Shown here piece after piece: positions 1-5,120 of a DNA stretch of 8,885 bases. Positions within the stretch are counted from its first letter, which is position 1. Each line of letters begins with the position of its first letter. This DNA is from CAVVWJ01 sp964475685 (GTDB lineage Bacteria; Gemmatimonadota; Gemmatimonadetes; Gemmatimonadales; GWC2-71-9). The position numbers and the translations under genes were made by a program. The notes beneath the pieces are model-generated. The model made no database searches, had not been told where the DNA came from, and saw nothing but the letters and a program-made list of their open reading frames with translations. The DNA is taken from the NCBI GenBank assembly GCA_964475685.1, contig CAYYXP010000004.1, forward strand, positions 1 through 8,885. Direction: 5' to 3'.

Positions 1-607
1 GGCGGATGCGCGATTCGTCCACGTCCACGCCCAGAAAGGCGGCGCCGTTCATCGTGGCCGCGAGCGGCTGCGCCCCGCCCATCCCGCCGAGCCCCCCCGT
101 CACCCCCAGGCGGCCTTCCAGCGTTCCGCCGAAGTGCTGCCGCGCGCACTCGGCGAAGGTCTCGTAGGTGCCCTGGAGAATCCCCTGGGTCCCGATGTAG
201 ATCCACGACCCCGCCGTCATCTGGCCATACATCGTGAGGCCGAGGGCGTCGAGCCGGCGGAATTCGTCCCAGGTGGCCCATCGCGGAACGAGGTTGGCGT
301 TCGCGATGAGCACTCGCGGCGCTTCGTCATGGGTCCGGAAGACCCCGACCGGCTTCCCGCTCTGCACCAGCAGCGTCTCGTCGTTTTCCAGGCGGCGCAA
401 CGTGGCGACGATTCGCTCGTAGCACTCCCAGTTGCGCGCCGCCTTGCCCCCGCCCCCGTAGACGATCAATTCCTCCGGCCGCTCGGCGACCGCCGGATCC
501 AGGTTGTTCATCAGCATCCGGAGCGCCGCCTCCTGGTGCCACCCCTTGCAGGACAGGGTGGTACCGGTGGGAGCGGTGATCGGGAATGCAGGGGCCTGAG
601 TGGTCAT
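1..607 (-). CDS. hutU: Urocanate hydratase (urocanase), N-terminal part, cut by window edge
   Basis: Urocanase converts urocanate to 4-imidazolone-5-propionate, the second step of histidine degradation, in the cytoplasm with tightly bound NAD+. The 202 residues visible are the N-terminal portion of a family normally about 550 residues long; the rest lies beyond the left edge. Family hallmarks are the VYGGGGKAARNWE segment (about residues 49-61), MTAGSWIYIGTQG (130-142) followed by GTYETF (146-151), and the Gly-rich GGLGGMGGAQPLA (171-183), which belongs to the NAD-binding region. The ATG at 607 starts the conserved sequence and has AGGA about 7 bases upstream. It lies 25 bases after the stop of the FKBP gene on the same strand, so the two are probably co-transcribed. 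Other hut genes are not in the window. Identity is firm. Confidence 0.96.
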   Translation of the reverse strand, partial: MTTQAPAFPITAPTGTTLSCKGWHQEAALRMLMNNLDPAVAERPEELIVYGGGGKAARNWECYERIVATLRRLENDETLLVQSGKPVGVFRTHDEAPRVLIANANLVPRWATWDEFRRLDALGLTMYGQMTAGSWIYIGTQGILQGTYETFAECARQHFGGTLEGRLGVTGGLGGMGGAQPLAATMNGAAFLGVDVDESRIR

Positions 608-632
608 GGGAGGTTCCTGTTCTTGCTGGACC

Positions 633-1085
633 CTAGTTCACGTCCATCAGCTCCACGTCGAAGACGAGAATCGCGTTGGGCGGAATGTCCGGCGGCGCTC
701 CGCCCGCTCCATACCCCAGCTCAGGCGGGATGACGAGCTTGCGGCGGCCTCCGACCTGCATGCCCGCGACCCCCTCGTCCCACCCGGCGATCACCCGCTG
801 AGCGCCGATGGTGAACGAGAACGGCTGGTTCCGGTCGCGGCTGCTGTCGAACTTCTTCCCGTCGGTCAACCACCCGGTGTAGTGGACCGTAGCGGTCCGG
901 CCGTCCGAGGCTTCCTCCCCCTGTCCTGTCGTGACGTCCACATAGCGCAACCCCGATGCGGTTGTCGTGAGCGCCGTGGTATCGATCCCGAGGTCGGCGC
1001 TGAATCCACCGGCGGAGGCACGATCGCCCTGCGGGACGCAGGCACTGGCGGCGAGAAGGAAGGTGGCACAGATGAGTGGTCGCAT
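633..1085 (-). CDS. FKBP-type peptidyl-prolyl cis-trans isomerase, predicted lipoprotein
   Basis: This 150-residue protein should catalyse proline cis-trans isomerisation during folding of envelope proteins. The N-terminus (MRPLICATFLLAASAC) is a short lipoprotein signal ending at Cys16, so export and lipid anchoring are predicted. After a linker of about 25 residues comes one full FKBP domain (about 44-149). It has VHYTGWL (67-73), FDSS (79-82), FSF (89-91), VIAGWDEG (98-105), LGYG (123-126) and ILVFDVEL (139-146), so the usual aromatic pocket (Tyr69, Phe79, Asp80, Phe91, Trp102, Tyr125, Phe142) is present and the enzyme should be active. A longer frame runs upstream to 1205, but that part is translated tRNA-Pro sequence, so ATG 1085 was chosen; it gives a sensible signal peptide. 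hutU follows 25 bases downstream on the same strand. Confidence 0.93.
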   Translation of the reverse strand: MRPLICATFLLAASACVPQGDRASAGGFSADLGIDTTALTTTASGLRYVDVTTGQGEEASDGRTATVHYTGWLTDGKKFDSSRDRNQPFSFTIGAQRVIAGWDEGVAGMQVGGRRKLVIPPELGYGAGGAPPDIPPNAILVFDVELMDVN

Positions 1086-1135
1086 GCGAGCCTCGCGAGG
1101 AGGGAGGAAATCGGCAGCCGGGCCGCTAACGACAA

Positions 1136-1155
1136 GGCCGACCCGAAGGTCGGCC
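1136..1155 (-). terminator. UUCG-loop hairpin behind tRNA-Pro
   Basis: A perfect 8-bp inverted repeat (GGCCGACC / GGTCGGCC) lies 9 bases beyond the 3' end of tRNA-Pro. In the tRNA's reading direction the loop is UUCG closed by C-G, the very stable cUUCGg tetraloop. The bases that follow are TTGTCGTT, a broken U-rich tail. It probably ends, or marks the processing end of, the tRNA transcript ahead of the FKBP gene. The weak U tract leaves terminator efficiency uncertain. Confidence 0.6.
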
Positions 1156-1163
1156 GAGCCTGA

Positions 1164-1237
1164 TCGGGACGGCGGGATTTGAACCCGCGACCCCTGCAAC
1201 CCCATTGCAGTGCGCTACCGGACTGCGCTACGTCCCG
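1164..1237 (-). tRNA. tRNA-Pro (anticodon GGG)
   Basis: A complete cloverleaf of 74 bases reads on the minus strand. The acceptor CGGGACG pairs with CGTCCCG, with A as discriminator. The D arm has GCGC/GCGC stems. The anticodon stem CTGCA/TGCAG encloses the loop ATGGGGT, giving anticodon GGG with G37, as usual for proline. The T arm is GCGGG-TTCAAAT-CCCGC. The C1-G72 pair and GGG anticodon fit tRNA-Pro reading CCC/CCU. The 3' CCA is not encoded. Confidence 0.96.
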
Positions 1238-1254
1238 GGCGTTCGAGGAGCGGT

Positions 1255-1283
1255 ATTCTACCCCACCGCCCGACCCGGCGGAA
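1255..1283 (-). promoter_or_regulatory. Probable sigma70-type promoter of tRNA-Pro
   Basis: On the minus strand TAGAAT (1260-1255) matches the -10 consensus at 5 of 6 positions and lies 17 bases after a weak -35, TTCCGC (1283-1278). The predicted start near 1248 is about 10 bases ahead of the mature tRNA 5' end. The -35 is poor, so this is a moderate call. Confidence 0.5.
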
Positions 1284-1427
1284 GGCCCATGTCGCCACCT
1301 GGTCTCAGCTTCGGGCACGGGCGTCCGACATTCCGTGACGAGTGCAGAATCGAGCACAAGCATTCGGCCCGGCATTTGCACACCAACGCCTCCTGAGTGG
1401 CCCCCTGGGCAAACGAAGGAGAGCGCT

Positions 1428-1613
1428 ATGAGCCAGGACAATGGGCGCCCGTGGGAGAATGAAGGTGACCTTCCCTGGGACGCGCCGGATGAAGGGGCAT
1501 GGGAACCCGCCGATGCCGACGTGTGGCGGGGCGATGTCCACCTCGACGACTGGCCCGAGAGCCTGGCGGGCCCGGAGTACTGGCTGTACAAGAAGGACCA
1601 GTCCGAAGAGTAA
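1428..1613 (+). CDS. Small acidic tryptophan-rich protein of unknown function
   Basis: This is a 61-residue protein I do not recognise. A strong ribosome site, AAGGAG, lies 6 bases before the ATG, which supports translation and fixes the start. The composition is striking: 6 Trp (9, 17, 25, 33, 42, 52) and 18 Asp/Glu against 4 Lys/Arg, with no membrane span and no signal peptide. Four of the Trp residues recur every 8 residues (9, 17, 25, 33), in the contexts RPWENE, LPWDAP, GAWEPA and DVWRGD. The C-terminal GPEYWLYKKDQ looks like a compact conserved patch. It is predicted to be a soluble cytosolic, partly disordered protein, perhaps an adaptor. Its stop lies 3 bases from the stop of the convergent MFS gene, leaving no space for a terminator. 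Chance origin is unlikely given the ribosome site and composition bias. Confidence 0.65.
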   Translation: MSQDNGRPWENEGDLPWDAPDEGAWEPADADVWRGDVHLDDWPESLAGPEYWLYKKDQSEE

Positions 1614-1616
1614 GAC

Positions 1617-2780
1617 CTACTGACGGATCTCCCGGAGTCGCCGCAGTTCGGGCACCCGGAACGCGATCGCCGCCACGACACCCAGCGTCATCAGCCCGCC
1701 GAGCACCACGGACGTCACCGTGCCGAGCAGGCGGGCTGCCACGCCCGACTCGAACGCGCCGATTTCGTTCGAGCTCCCGATGAAGATCGCATTGACCGAC
1801 GAGACCCGCCCGAGCAGATGGTCGGGCGTGAGGACCTGCAGCAGGGTTGACCGCACCACGACGCTCACCGTGTCGAACATCCCGCCCGCCGCCAGCAATA
1901 CCAGCGAGAGAAAAAACGATCGGGAGAGACCGAAACCGATCATCGTCAGCCCGAACAGGGCGACGTTGACCAGCAGCGTGCGCCCCGCGCGGCGCAGCGG
2001 CGGGCGATGCGCGAGGAGAAGCGACATCACCACCGCCCCTGCCGCGGGCGCCGCCCTCAGCAGCCCCAGCCCCTGCGGTCCCACGTGCAGGATCTCGGCG
2101 GCGAATACCGGCAGCAGCGCGGTCGCCCCGCCGAACAGCACCGAGAAGAGGTCCAGAGTGAGCGCCCCGAGCAGCACCGGCTGGCTGCGGACGAACCGCA
2201 CGCCTCCGGCCAGGCTCTCGACCACCGATTCGTCCGTCGCCGGTGCCTTCTTCGGCGTGTGGGAGATCTGCGCGATCGCGAGCAGTCCGACCAGCATCAG
2301 CGCCACATCGACCACGTAAGCCGTCGTGGCATCCCCGAACCCGTAGATGAGCCCGCCCAGAGCCGGGCCGAGCACCGCCGCGAGCTGCCAGGTGGAGCTG
2401 CGCCAGGTGACGGCGTTGGCGAAGAGCGAGCGCGGCACCACCTCGGCGCTGAGCGCGGTCCGGGAAGGCTGGAGAAAGCTGCGCGCTATCCCGCTGCAGA
2501 AGATCACGAGGTAGATGGGCCACACCCGGCCGGCGTGCACGATTCCGGGCCGGACGGTGAAGGCCAGCAGGGCCACCGAACAGAGGAGGAGGGCCGTGAG
2601 GGCGAGGCGCACGATCCGGAGCCGGCTGACCCGGTCGGCGAGGTGCCCCGCCGGGAGCGCGAACCCGATGAAAGGCAGCGCCTCGGCGAGGCCGATCAGG
2701 CCGAGGGAGAGCGGATCGTGGGTGAGGGCGTAGATCTGCCAGGCGACCACCACCCCCTGGAGCTGGGTGGCGAGGTTCAT
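1617..2780 (-). CDS. MFS exporter (EntS/MFS_3-like); N-terminal coding frame extends upstream to about 2858
   Basis: This is a major facilitator superfamily transporter of the enterobactin-exporter EntS-like / MFS_3 type, an inner-membrane proton-coupled exporter whose substrate cannot be told. Residues 45-53 (GHLADRVSR) are the loop 2-3 motif A. The C-terminal LLGRVSSVNAIFIGSSNEIG, with a nearby FESG, and the ending PELRRLREIRQ are typical of this group. From the ATG at 2780 it has 387 residues, but that Met lies inside the first membrane helix. The same frame upstream still reads as family sequence (DPYASLRIPNFRWFIASLLT), as far as a TGA at 2862-2864, with no ATG, GTG or TTG in between. An ATG at 2865 exists one base out of frame. 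The likely intact length is about 410-415 residues. Either a one-base indel or an ATT start near 2858 explains this. There is no regulator neighbour to hint at the substrate. Confidence 0.85.
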   Translation of the reverse strand: MNLATQLQGVVVAWQIYALTHDPLSLGLIGLAEALPFIGFALPAGHLADRVSRLRIVRLALTALLLCSVALLAFTVRPGIVHAGRVWPIYLVIFCSGIARSFLQPSRTALSAEVVPRSLFANAVTWRSSTWQLAAVLGPALGGLIYGFGDATTAYVVDVALMLVGLLAIAQISHTPKKAPATDESVVESLAGGVRFVRSQPVLLGALTLDLFSVLFGGATALLPVFAAEILHVGPQGLGLLRAAPAAGAVVMSLLLAHRPPLRRAGRTLLVNVALFGLTMIGFGLSRSFFLSLVLLAAGGMFDTVSVVVRSTLLQVLTPDHLLGRVSSVNAIFIGSSNEIGAFESGVAARLLGTVTSVVLGGLMTLGVVAAIAFRVPELRRLREIRQ

Positions 2781-2865
2781 CGTCAGCAGGCTGGCGATGA
2801 ACCACCGGAAGTTGGGGATGCGGAGCGAGGCGTACGGGTCGTGGGCGATTCGAACAATCTGTCAT

Positions 2866-3070
2866 GGCCCGGCATCTGCCGCGAGCCCGCGGCAGGGCGA
2901 TTTGCTCGACCGCGCCGAAGAATGCCGGGCCGCTCCTGCGCCCTCCCGCTCGAGGACGGCCGGAAGCGGCCACCAGAGGAGGCCTTCGGCCGGGGTCGCG
3001 TCCGGCCCGTTTTGTGCTGACCCAGCTCCTTTGTTCCGCATCGAGCCCGGCACCCTCTAGCCTACCCGGA
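2866..3070. other. Divergent intergenic region between the MFS gene and the transglycosylase gene
   Basis: About 205 bases separate the two divergent genes and no gene is visible here. Two inverted repeats stand out: the perfect 8-bp hairpin at 2876-2895 (listed separately) and GGCCGG / CCGGCC at 2988-3007, which has an 8-base loop and is followed on the plus strand by CGTTTT, so it is faintly terminator-like. A possible but weak plus-strand promoter is TTGTTC (3031-3036) with CTCTAG 18 bases later. No clear ribosome site precedes the ATG at 3071. Confidence 0.4.
2876..2895. repeat. Perfect 8-bp inverted repeat ahead of the MFS gene
   Basis: CTGCCGCG and CGCGGCAG are exact reverse complements separated by AGCC. 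The element sits 11 bases upstream of the ATG at 2865 and 18 bases upstream of the end of the MFS coding frame. It may be an operator or a 5' leader hairpin for that gene. No U tract follows on the minus strand, so a terminator is less likely. Confidence 0.5.
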
Positions 3071-4468
3071 ATGCCTCGACGCTTCATCCTGTGCATCGCG
3101 ATTTGGGGAGTCTCCGCCTGCGCCGGCAACCTGCCGCCGGCCCCGGCGACATTGCCGGTTACCGCCGAGGTCACAATCCCGGCGCTCGACACCGCCTCCG
3201 CTGACGCCCTGGTCCTGGACGACCTCGCGTCCGCGGCGCCCGACGAGACCATCGTTCCGGTGTTCGACGCGGAGCGGGTCCGGTGGGACATCGACGTCGA
3301 GACGTACTCCACGCATCCCCGGGTCCTGTACTACCTCGGATACTTCGACGGGGTCGCCCGCACGACGATGGAGATCTTCCTCCAGCGGGGCGCCCGGTAC
3401 GAGCAGCTGATCCGCCGCCGCTTCGAGGCCGAGGGCCTCCCCGGCGACCTCGGGTACCTGGCGTTGATCGAGAGCGGCTACTCCAACGAGGCGGTCAGTC
3501 GCTCCTATGCCGTAGGGATGTGGCAGTTCATCCGCGGAACGGGACGGCTCTACGGGCTGCGCGTCGATTCCTGGGTGGATGAGCGGCGCGATCCGATCAA
3601 GGCCACCGACGCCGCTGCCCGACACCTCAGCGACCTCCGCGACCGCTTCGGCAGCCTCTACCTCGCCGCCGCCGCCTACAATGCGGGGGCCGGCAAGGTT
3701 TCGCGGGGCCTGGCCACGACGGACGACCCCGCCGCCGACGCCACCAGCGACGCCGCCTTCTTCCGGCTCGCCGCCGCCGATCTCCTCGCGGCGGAAACGC
3801 AGGACTACGTACCGAAACTCATCGCGTCGGCACTGATCGCCAAGGCGCCCGAGAGGTATGGCTTCGCCGCGTCGTCGGCCGCGCCCTTCGAGTACGACTC
3901 GATCGTGGTCAGCGAGGTGACGGGACTCGACGTCATCGCGAGACTGGCCGAGACCGACCTCCCCGCAATCCGCGACCTCAACCCGCAGTACCTCCGCCTG
4001 GCCACGCCTCCCCGCTCGACCTCGGTGATCCGGCTGCCGCCGGGCACGGGGGCGACTGTGGCGGAGCGCTACGCCGAGCTGCATCCGACGGAGCGGGTCC
4101 GGTTCATCACCTACCGGGTTCCTCGAACCGAACGCCTCACCGCTGTGGCGGCTCGCTATCACCTGCCGGTCGCCGATGTCCGCTCGGCCAATCCGAGGCT
4201 CAAGACCTCGAGGGCACCCGCCGGTACGGTGCTGGTCATTCCTGCGGTCGCGACACCCTCGGCACTCGCCATGCGCGCCACCGGGGCGATGGGCTCCTCA
4301 CACACACACCGCGCCGTGGGGGGCAAGACCCACAGGGTGAAGCGCGGCGAGACATTGAGCGGGATCGCCCGGCGCTACCGGGTGTCGGTACGGGCGCTGA
4401 GCCAGGCGAACGCACTCCCGAACCGTGACGACCTTCGCGCCGGAATGCGCCTGCGCATCCCCGCCTGA
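3071..4468 (+). CDS. MltD-like membrane-bound lytic murein transglycosylase with two LysM domains, lipoprotein
   Basis: This 465-residue protein cleaves the MurNAc-GlcNAc bond of peptidoglycan, forming 1,6-anhydroMurNAc, in the periplasm. The signal peptide ends in a lipobox, VSAC (Cys17), so it should be anchored by lipid. An acidic linker leads to an SLT goose-lysozyme-like domain (about 105-215). Glu134 in ALIESGYS is the expected catalytic residue, followed by AVGMWQFIRGTGRLYGL (147-163) and AAYNAGAGKV (201-210), the family signature. A helical extension (225-265) follows. LysM repeats that bind GlcNAc lie at about 346-391 (degenerate) and 420-464 (YRVSVRALSQAN type). This SLT-LysM-LysM order and the length match MltD. 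The frame continues upstream to 2864, but ATG 3071 is the only start that yields a signal peptide. The Shine-Dalgarno is weak (CCGGA next to the ATG). Confidence 0.93.
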   Translation: MPRRFILCIAIWGVSACAGNLPPAPATLPVTAEVTIPALDTASADALVLDDLASAAPDETIVPVFDAERVRWDIDVETYSTHPRVLYYLGYFDGVARTTMEIFLQRGARYEQLIRRRFEAEGLPGDLGYLALIESGYSNEAVSRSYAVGMWQFIRGTGRLYGLRVDSWVDERRDPIKATDAAARHLSDLRDRFGSLYLAAAAYNAGAGKVSRGLATTDDPAADATSDAAFFRLAAADLLAAETQDYVPKLIASALIAKAPERYGFAASSAAPFEYDSIVVSEVTGLDVIARLAETDLPAIRDLNPQYLRLATPPRSTSVIRLPPGTGATVAERYAELHPTERVRFITYRVPRTERLTAVAARYHLPVADVRSANPRLKTSRAPAGTVLVIPAVATPSALAMRATGAMGSSHTHRAVGGKTHRVKRGETLSGIARRYRVSVRALSQANALPNRDDLRAGMRLRIPA

Positions 4469-4497
4469 TCCCTCCACCCTCACCCGGAACCCGCCCC

Positions 4498-4686
4498 GTG
4501 CCCACCGACACTCAGTTCGCGTCGCCCTCCAGGCGGTCCCTCATCGCCATCCTGGGCTCGATGATCATCCTCATCGTGGCCCTCGTCGTCCTTCTGGTCG
4601 AGACCACGTGGGTCCATCCCGCGAACGCCACGGAATCACCCCCGGCGCCCGAGCAGGTCGCGCCTGGGAACCGCTGGACCCGGTAA
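4498..4686 (+). CDS. Small single-span membrane protein of unknown function
   Basis: This is a 62-residue protein beginning at GTG, 29 bases after the transglycosylase stop, so the two are probably co-transcribed. It has a polar N-terminus with Arg12-Arg13, one hydrophobic helix (about 15-36, LIAILGSMIILIVALVVLLV core), then a Pro-rich tail of about 25 residues. By the positive-inside rule the short Arg-containing end should be cytoplasmic and the tail periplasmic. The ribosome site is poor (GGAA 9 bases before GTG), so expression by coupling with the upstream gene is likely. No family is recognised. It could assist or anchor the transglycosylase, but that rests on position only. Confidence 0.6.
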   Translation: MPTDTQFASPSRRSLIAILGSMIILIVALVVLLVETTWVHPANATESPPAPEQVAPGNRWTR

Positions 4687-4723
4687 GCCTTCCCGTTCTC
4701 GCCTTGCGTAGCTGCACCGCCGC

Positions 4724-4751
4724 TTGACATATCAATCAATATTGATATGTT
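4724..4751 (+). promoter_or_regulatory. arsR promoter, TTGACA-N16-TATGTT, suited to a leaderless transcript
   Basis: A perfect -35 TTGACA (4724-4729) is followed 16 bases later by TATGTT (4746-4751), which matches the -10 consensus at 4 of 6 positions. The usual start, 6-7 bases past the -10, falls on the A of the arsR ATG at 4758. No Shine-Dalgarno is present between the -10 and the ATG. The spacer is filled by the ArsR operator, so repressor binding would block polymerase directly. Confidence 0.8.
4727..4750. promoter_or_regulatory. ArsR operator O1, perfect 10-bp inverted repeat inside the arsR promoter
   Basis: The arms ACATATCAAT and ATTGATATGT are exact reverse complements around a CAAT centre. 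It contains the 16-bp core ATCAA-N6-TTGAT (4731-4746), the pattern known for ArsR/SmtB-family operators. It covers the end of the -35, the whole spacer and most of the -10. This gives autorepression of arsR that is relieved when As(III) binds the protein. Confidence 0.85.
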
Positions 4752-4757
4752 CTCGGC

Positions 4758-5075
4758 ATGACAGCCAGAGCCACCGCCGACCAGGAGCGCGCCGCACGCG
4801 TCTTCCACGCCCTTTCCGACGAGACCCGCCTCAGGATTCTCGAGCGGCTCCGGGGCGGCGAGCGTTGCGTCTGCGAGCTCACCGACGCGCTCGACGCGGC
4901 GCAGTCGCGCCTGTCGTTCCACCTCAAGGCCCTCAAGGATGCGGGCCTGGTCACCGACCGGAGGGAGGGCCGCTGGATGTACTACTCGATAGCGCCCGGG
5001 TCGCTCACCGAAGCCGCGGAGCTGGTCGCGGCCCTCGCCCCGACGGCCGCGTCGGGCAAGCGGGGCTGCTGCTGA
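4758..5075 (+). CDS. arsR: ArsR-family As(III)-responsive repressor
   Basis: This 105-residue winged-helix repressor of the ArsR/SmtB family binds DNA as a dimer and releases it on binding trivalent arsenic or antimony. FHALSDETRLRILERL (16-31) is the family's N-terminal signature. ERCVCEL (36-41) places Cys37 and Cys39 in the metal-binding helix, the classical CVC site. AAQSRLSFHLKALKDAGLV (48-66) is the recognition helix region, and GRWMYYSI (71-78) is the wing. The C-terminus ends in Cys104-Cys105, which may supply further As(III) ligands. The length is normal. The ATG has no ribosome site and lies where the promoter should start transcription. The next gene, arsM, begins 45 bases downstream, behind a second operator. 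Confidence 0.95.
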   Translation: MTARATADQERAARVFHALSDETRLRILERLRGGERCVCELTDALDAAQSRLSFHLKALKDAGLVTDRREGRWMYYSIAPGSLTEAAELVAALAPTAASGKRGCC

Positions 5076-5081
5076 TTTTTT

Positions 5082-5111
5082 TTGATTGTCACATCAACAA
5101 ATCTTGATAAG
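5082..5111 (+). promoter_or_regulatory. Possible internal promoter ahead of arsM
   Basis: After a T8 run (5076-5083) lies TTGATT (5082-5087), and 18 bases later GATAAG (5106-5111), a 4-of-6 match to the -10. The region is sharply AT-rich in a GC-rich genome, and the T run could act as an UP element. The start would fall at about 5118, only a few bases from the GTG, and the ribosome site would then be lost or bypassed. The call is therefore tentative; the stretch may serve only as operator and leader. Confidence 0.35.
5093..5108. promoter_or_regulatory. Second ArsR operator O2, between arsR and arsM
   Basis: ATCAA (5093-5097), six bases, TTGAT (5104-5108) is the same 16-bp core with the same spacing as the operator in the arsR promoter. 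Only the central six bases differ (CAAATC here, TCAATA there). It ends one base before the arsM Shine-Dalgarno sequence AAGGAGG. It could repress an internal promoter, act as a roadblock to read-through from arsR, or help form a repression loop with the first site about 360 bases away. Confidence 0.75.
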
Positions 5112-5120
5112 GAGGATAAC

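Noticed and set aside
1086..1205. An N-terminal extension of the FKBP protein from ATG 1205
   Set aside because: It translates tRNA-Pro and the UUCG hairpin; ATG 1085 gives a proper lipoprotein signal.
1426..3312. A very long open frame (about 628 residues) on the minus strand
   Set aside because: It is Arg/Pro/Ala-rich and runs one frame off the MFS exporter, whose frame has clear membrane helices and motif A. It is a GC-rich shadow. Only its MTDCSNR start (2865) is of interest, as the probable true start of the MFS gene before a frameshift.
3062..4162. A 366-residue minus-strand frame opposite the transglycosylase gene
   Set aside because: The plus strand shows a complete SLT and LysM protein with signal peptide and catalytic Glu. 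The minus frame has low-complexity Arg/Gly/Val composition and no recognisable motif.
5020..5083. An intrinsic terminator at the end of arsR (CCCGAC/GTCGGG stem and a T8 run)
   Set aside because: The stem and the T run are more than 20 bases apart and a terminator here would cut off arsM-arsC; the T run is better seen as part of the AT-rich operator region.
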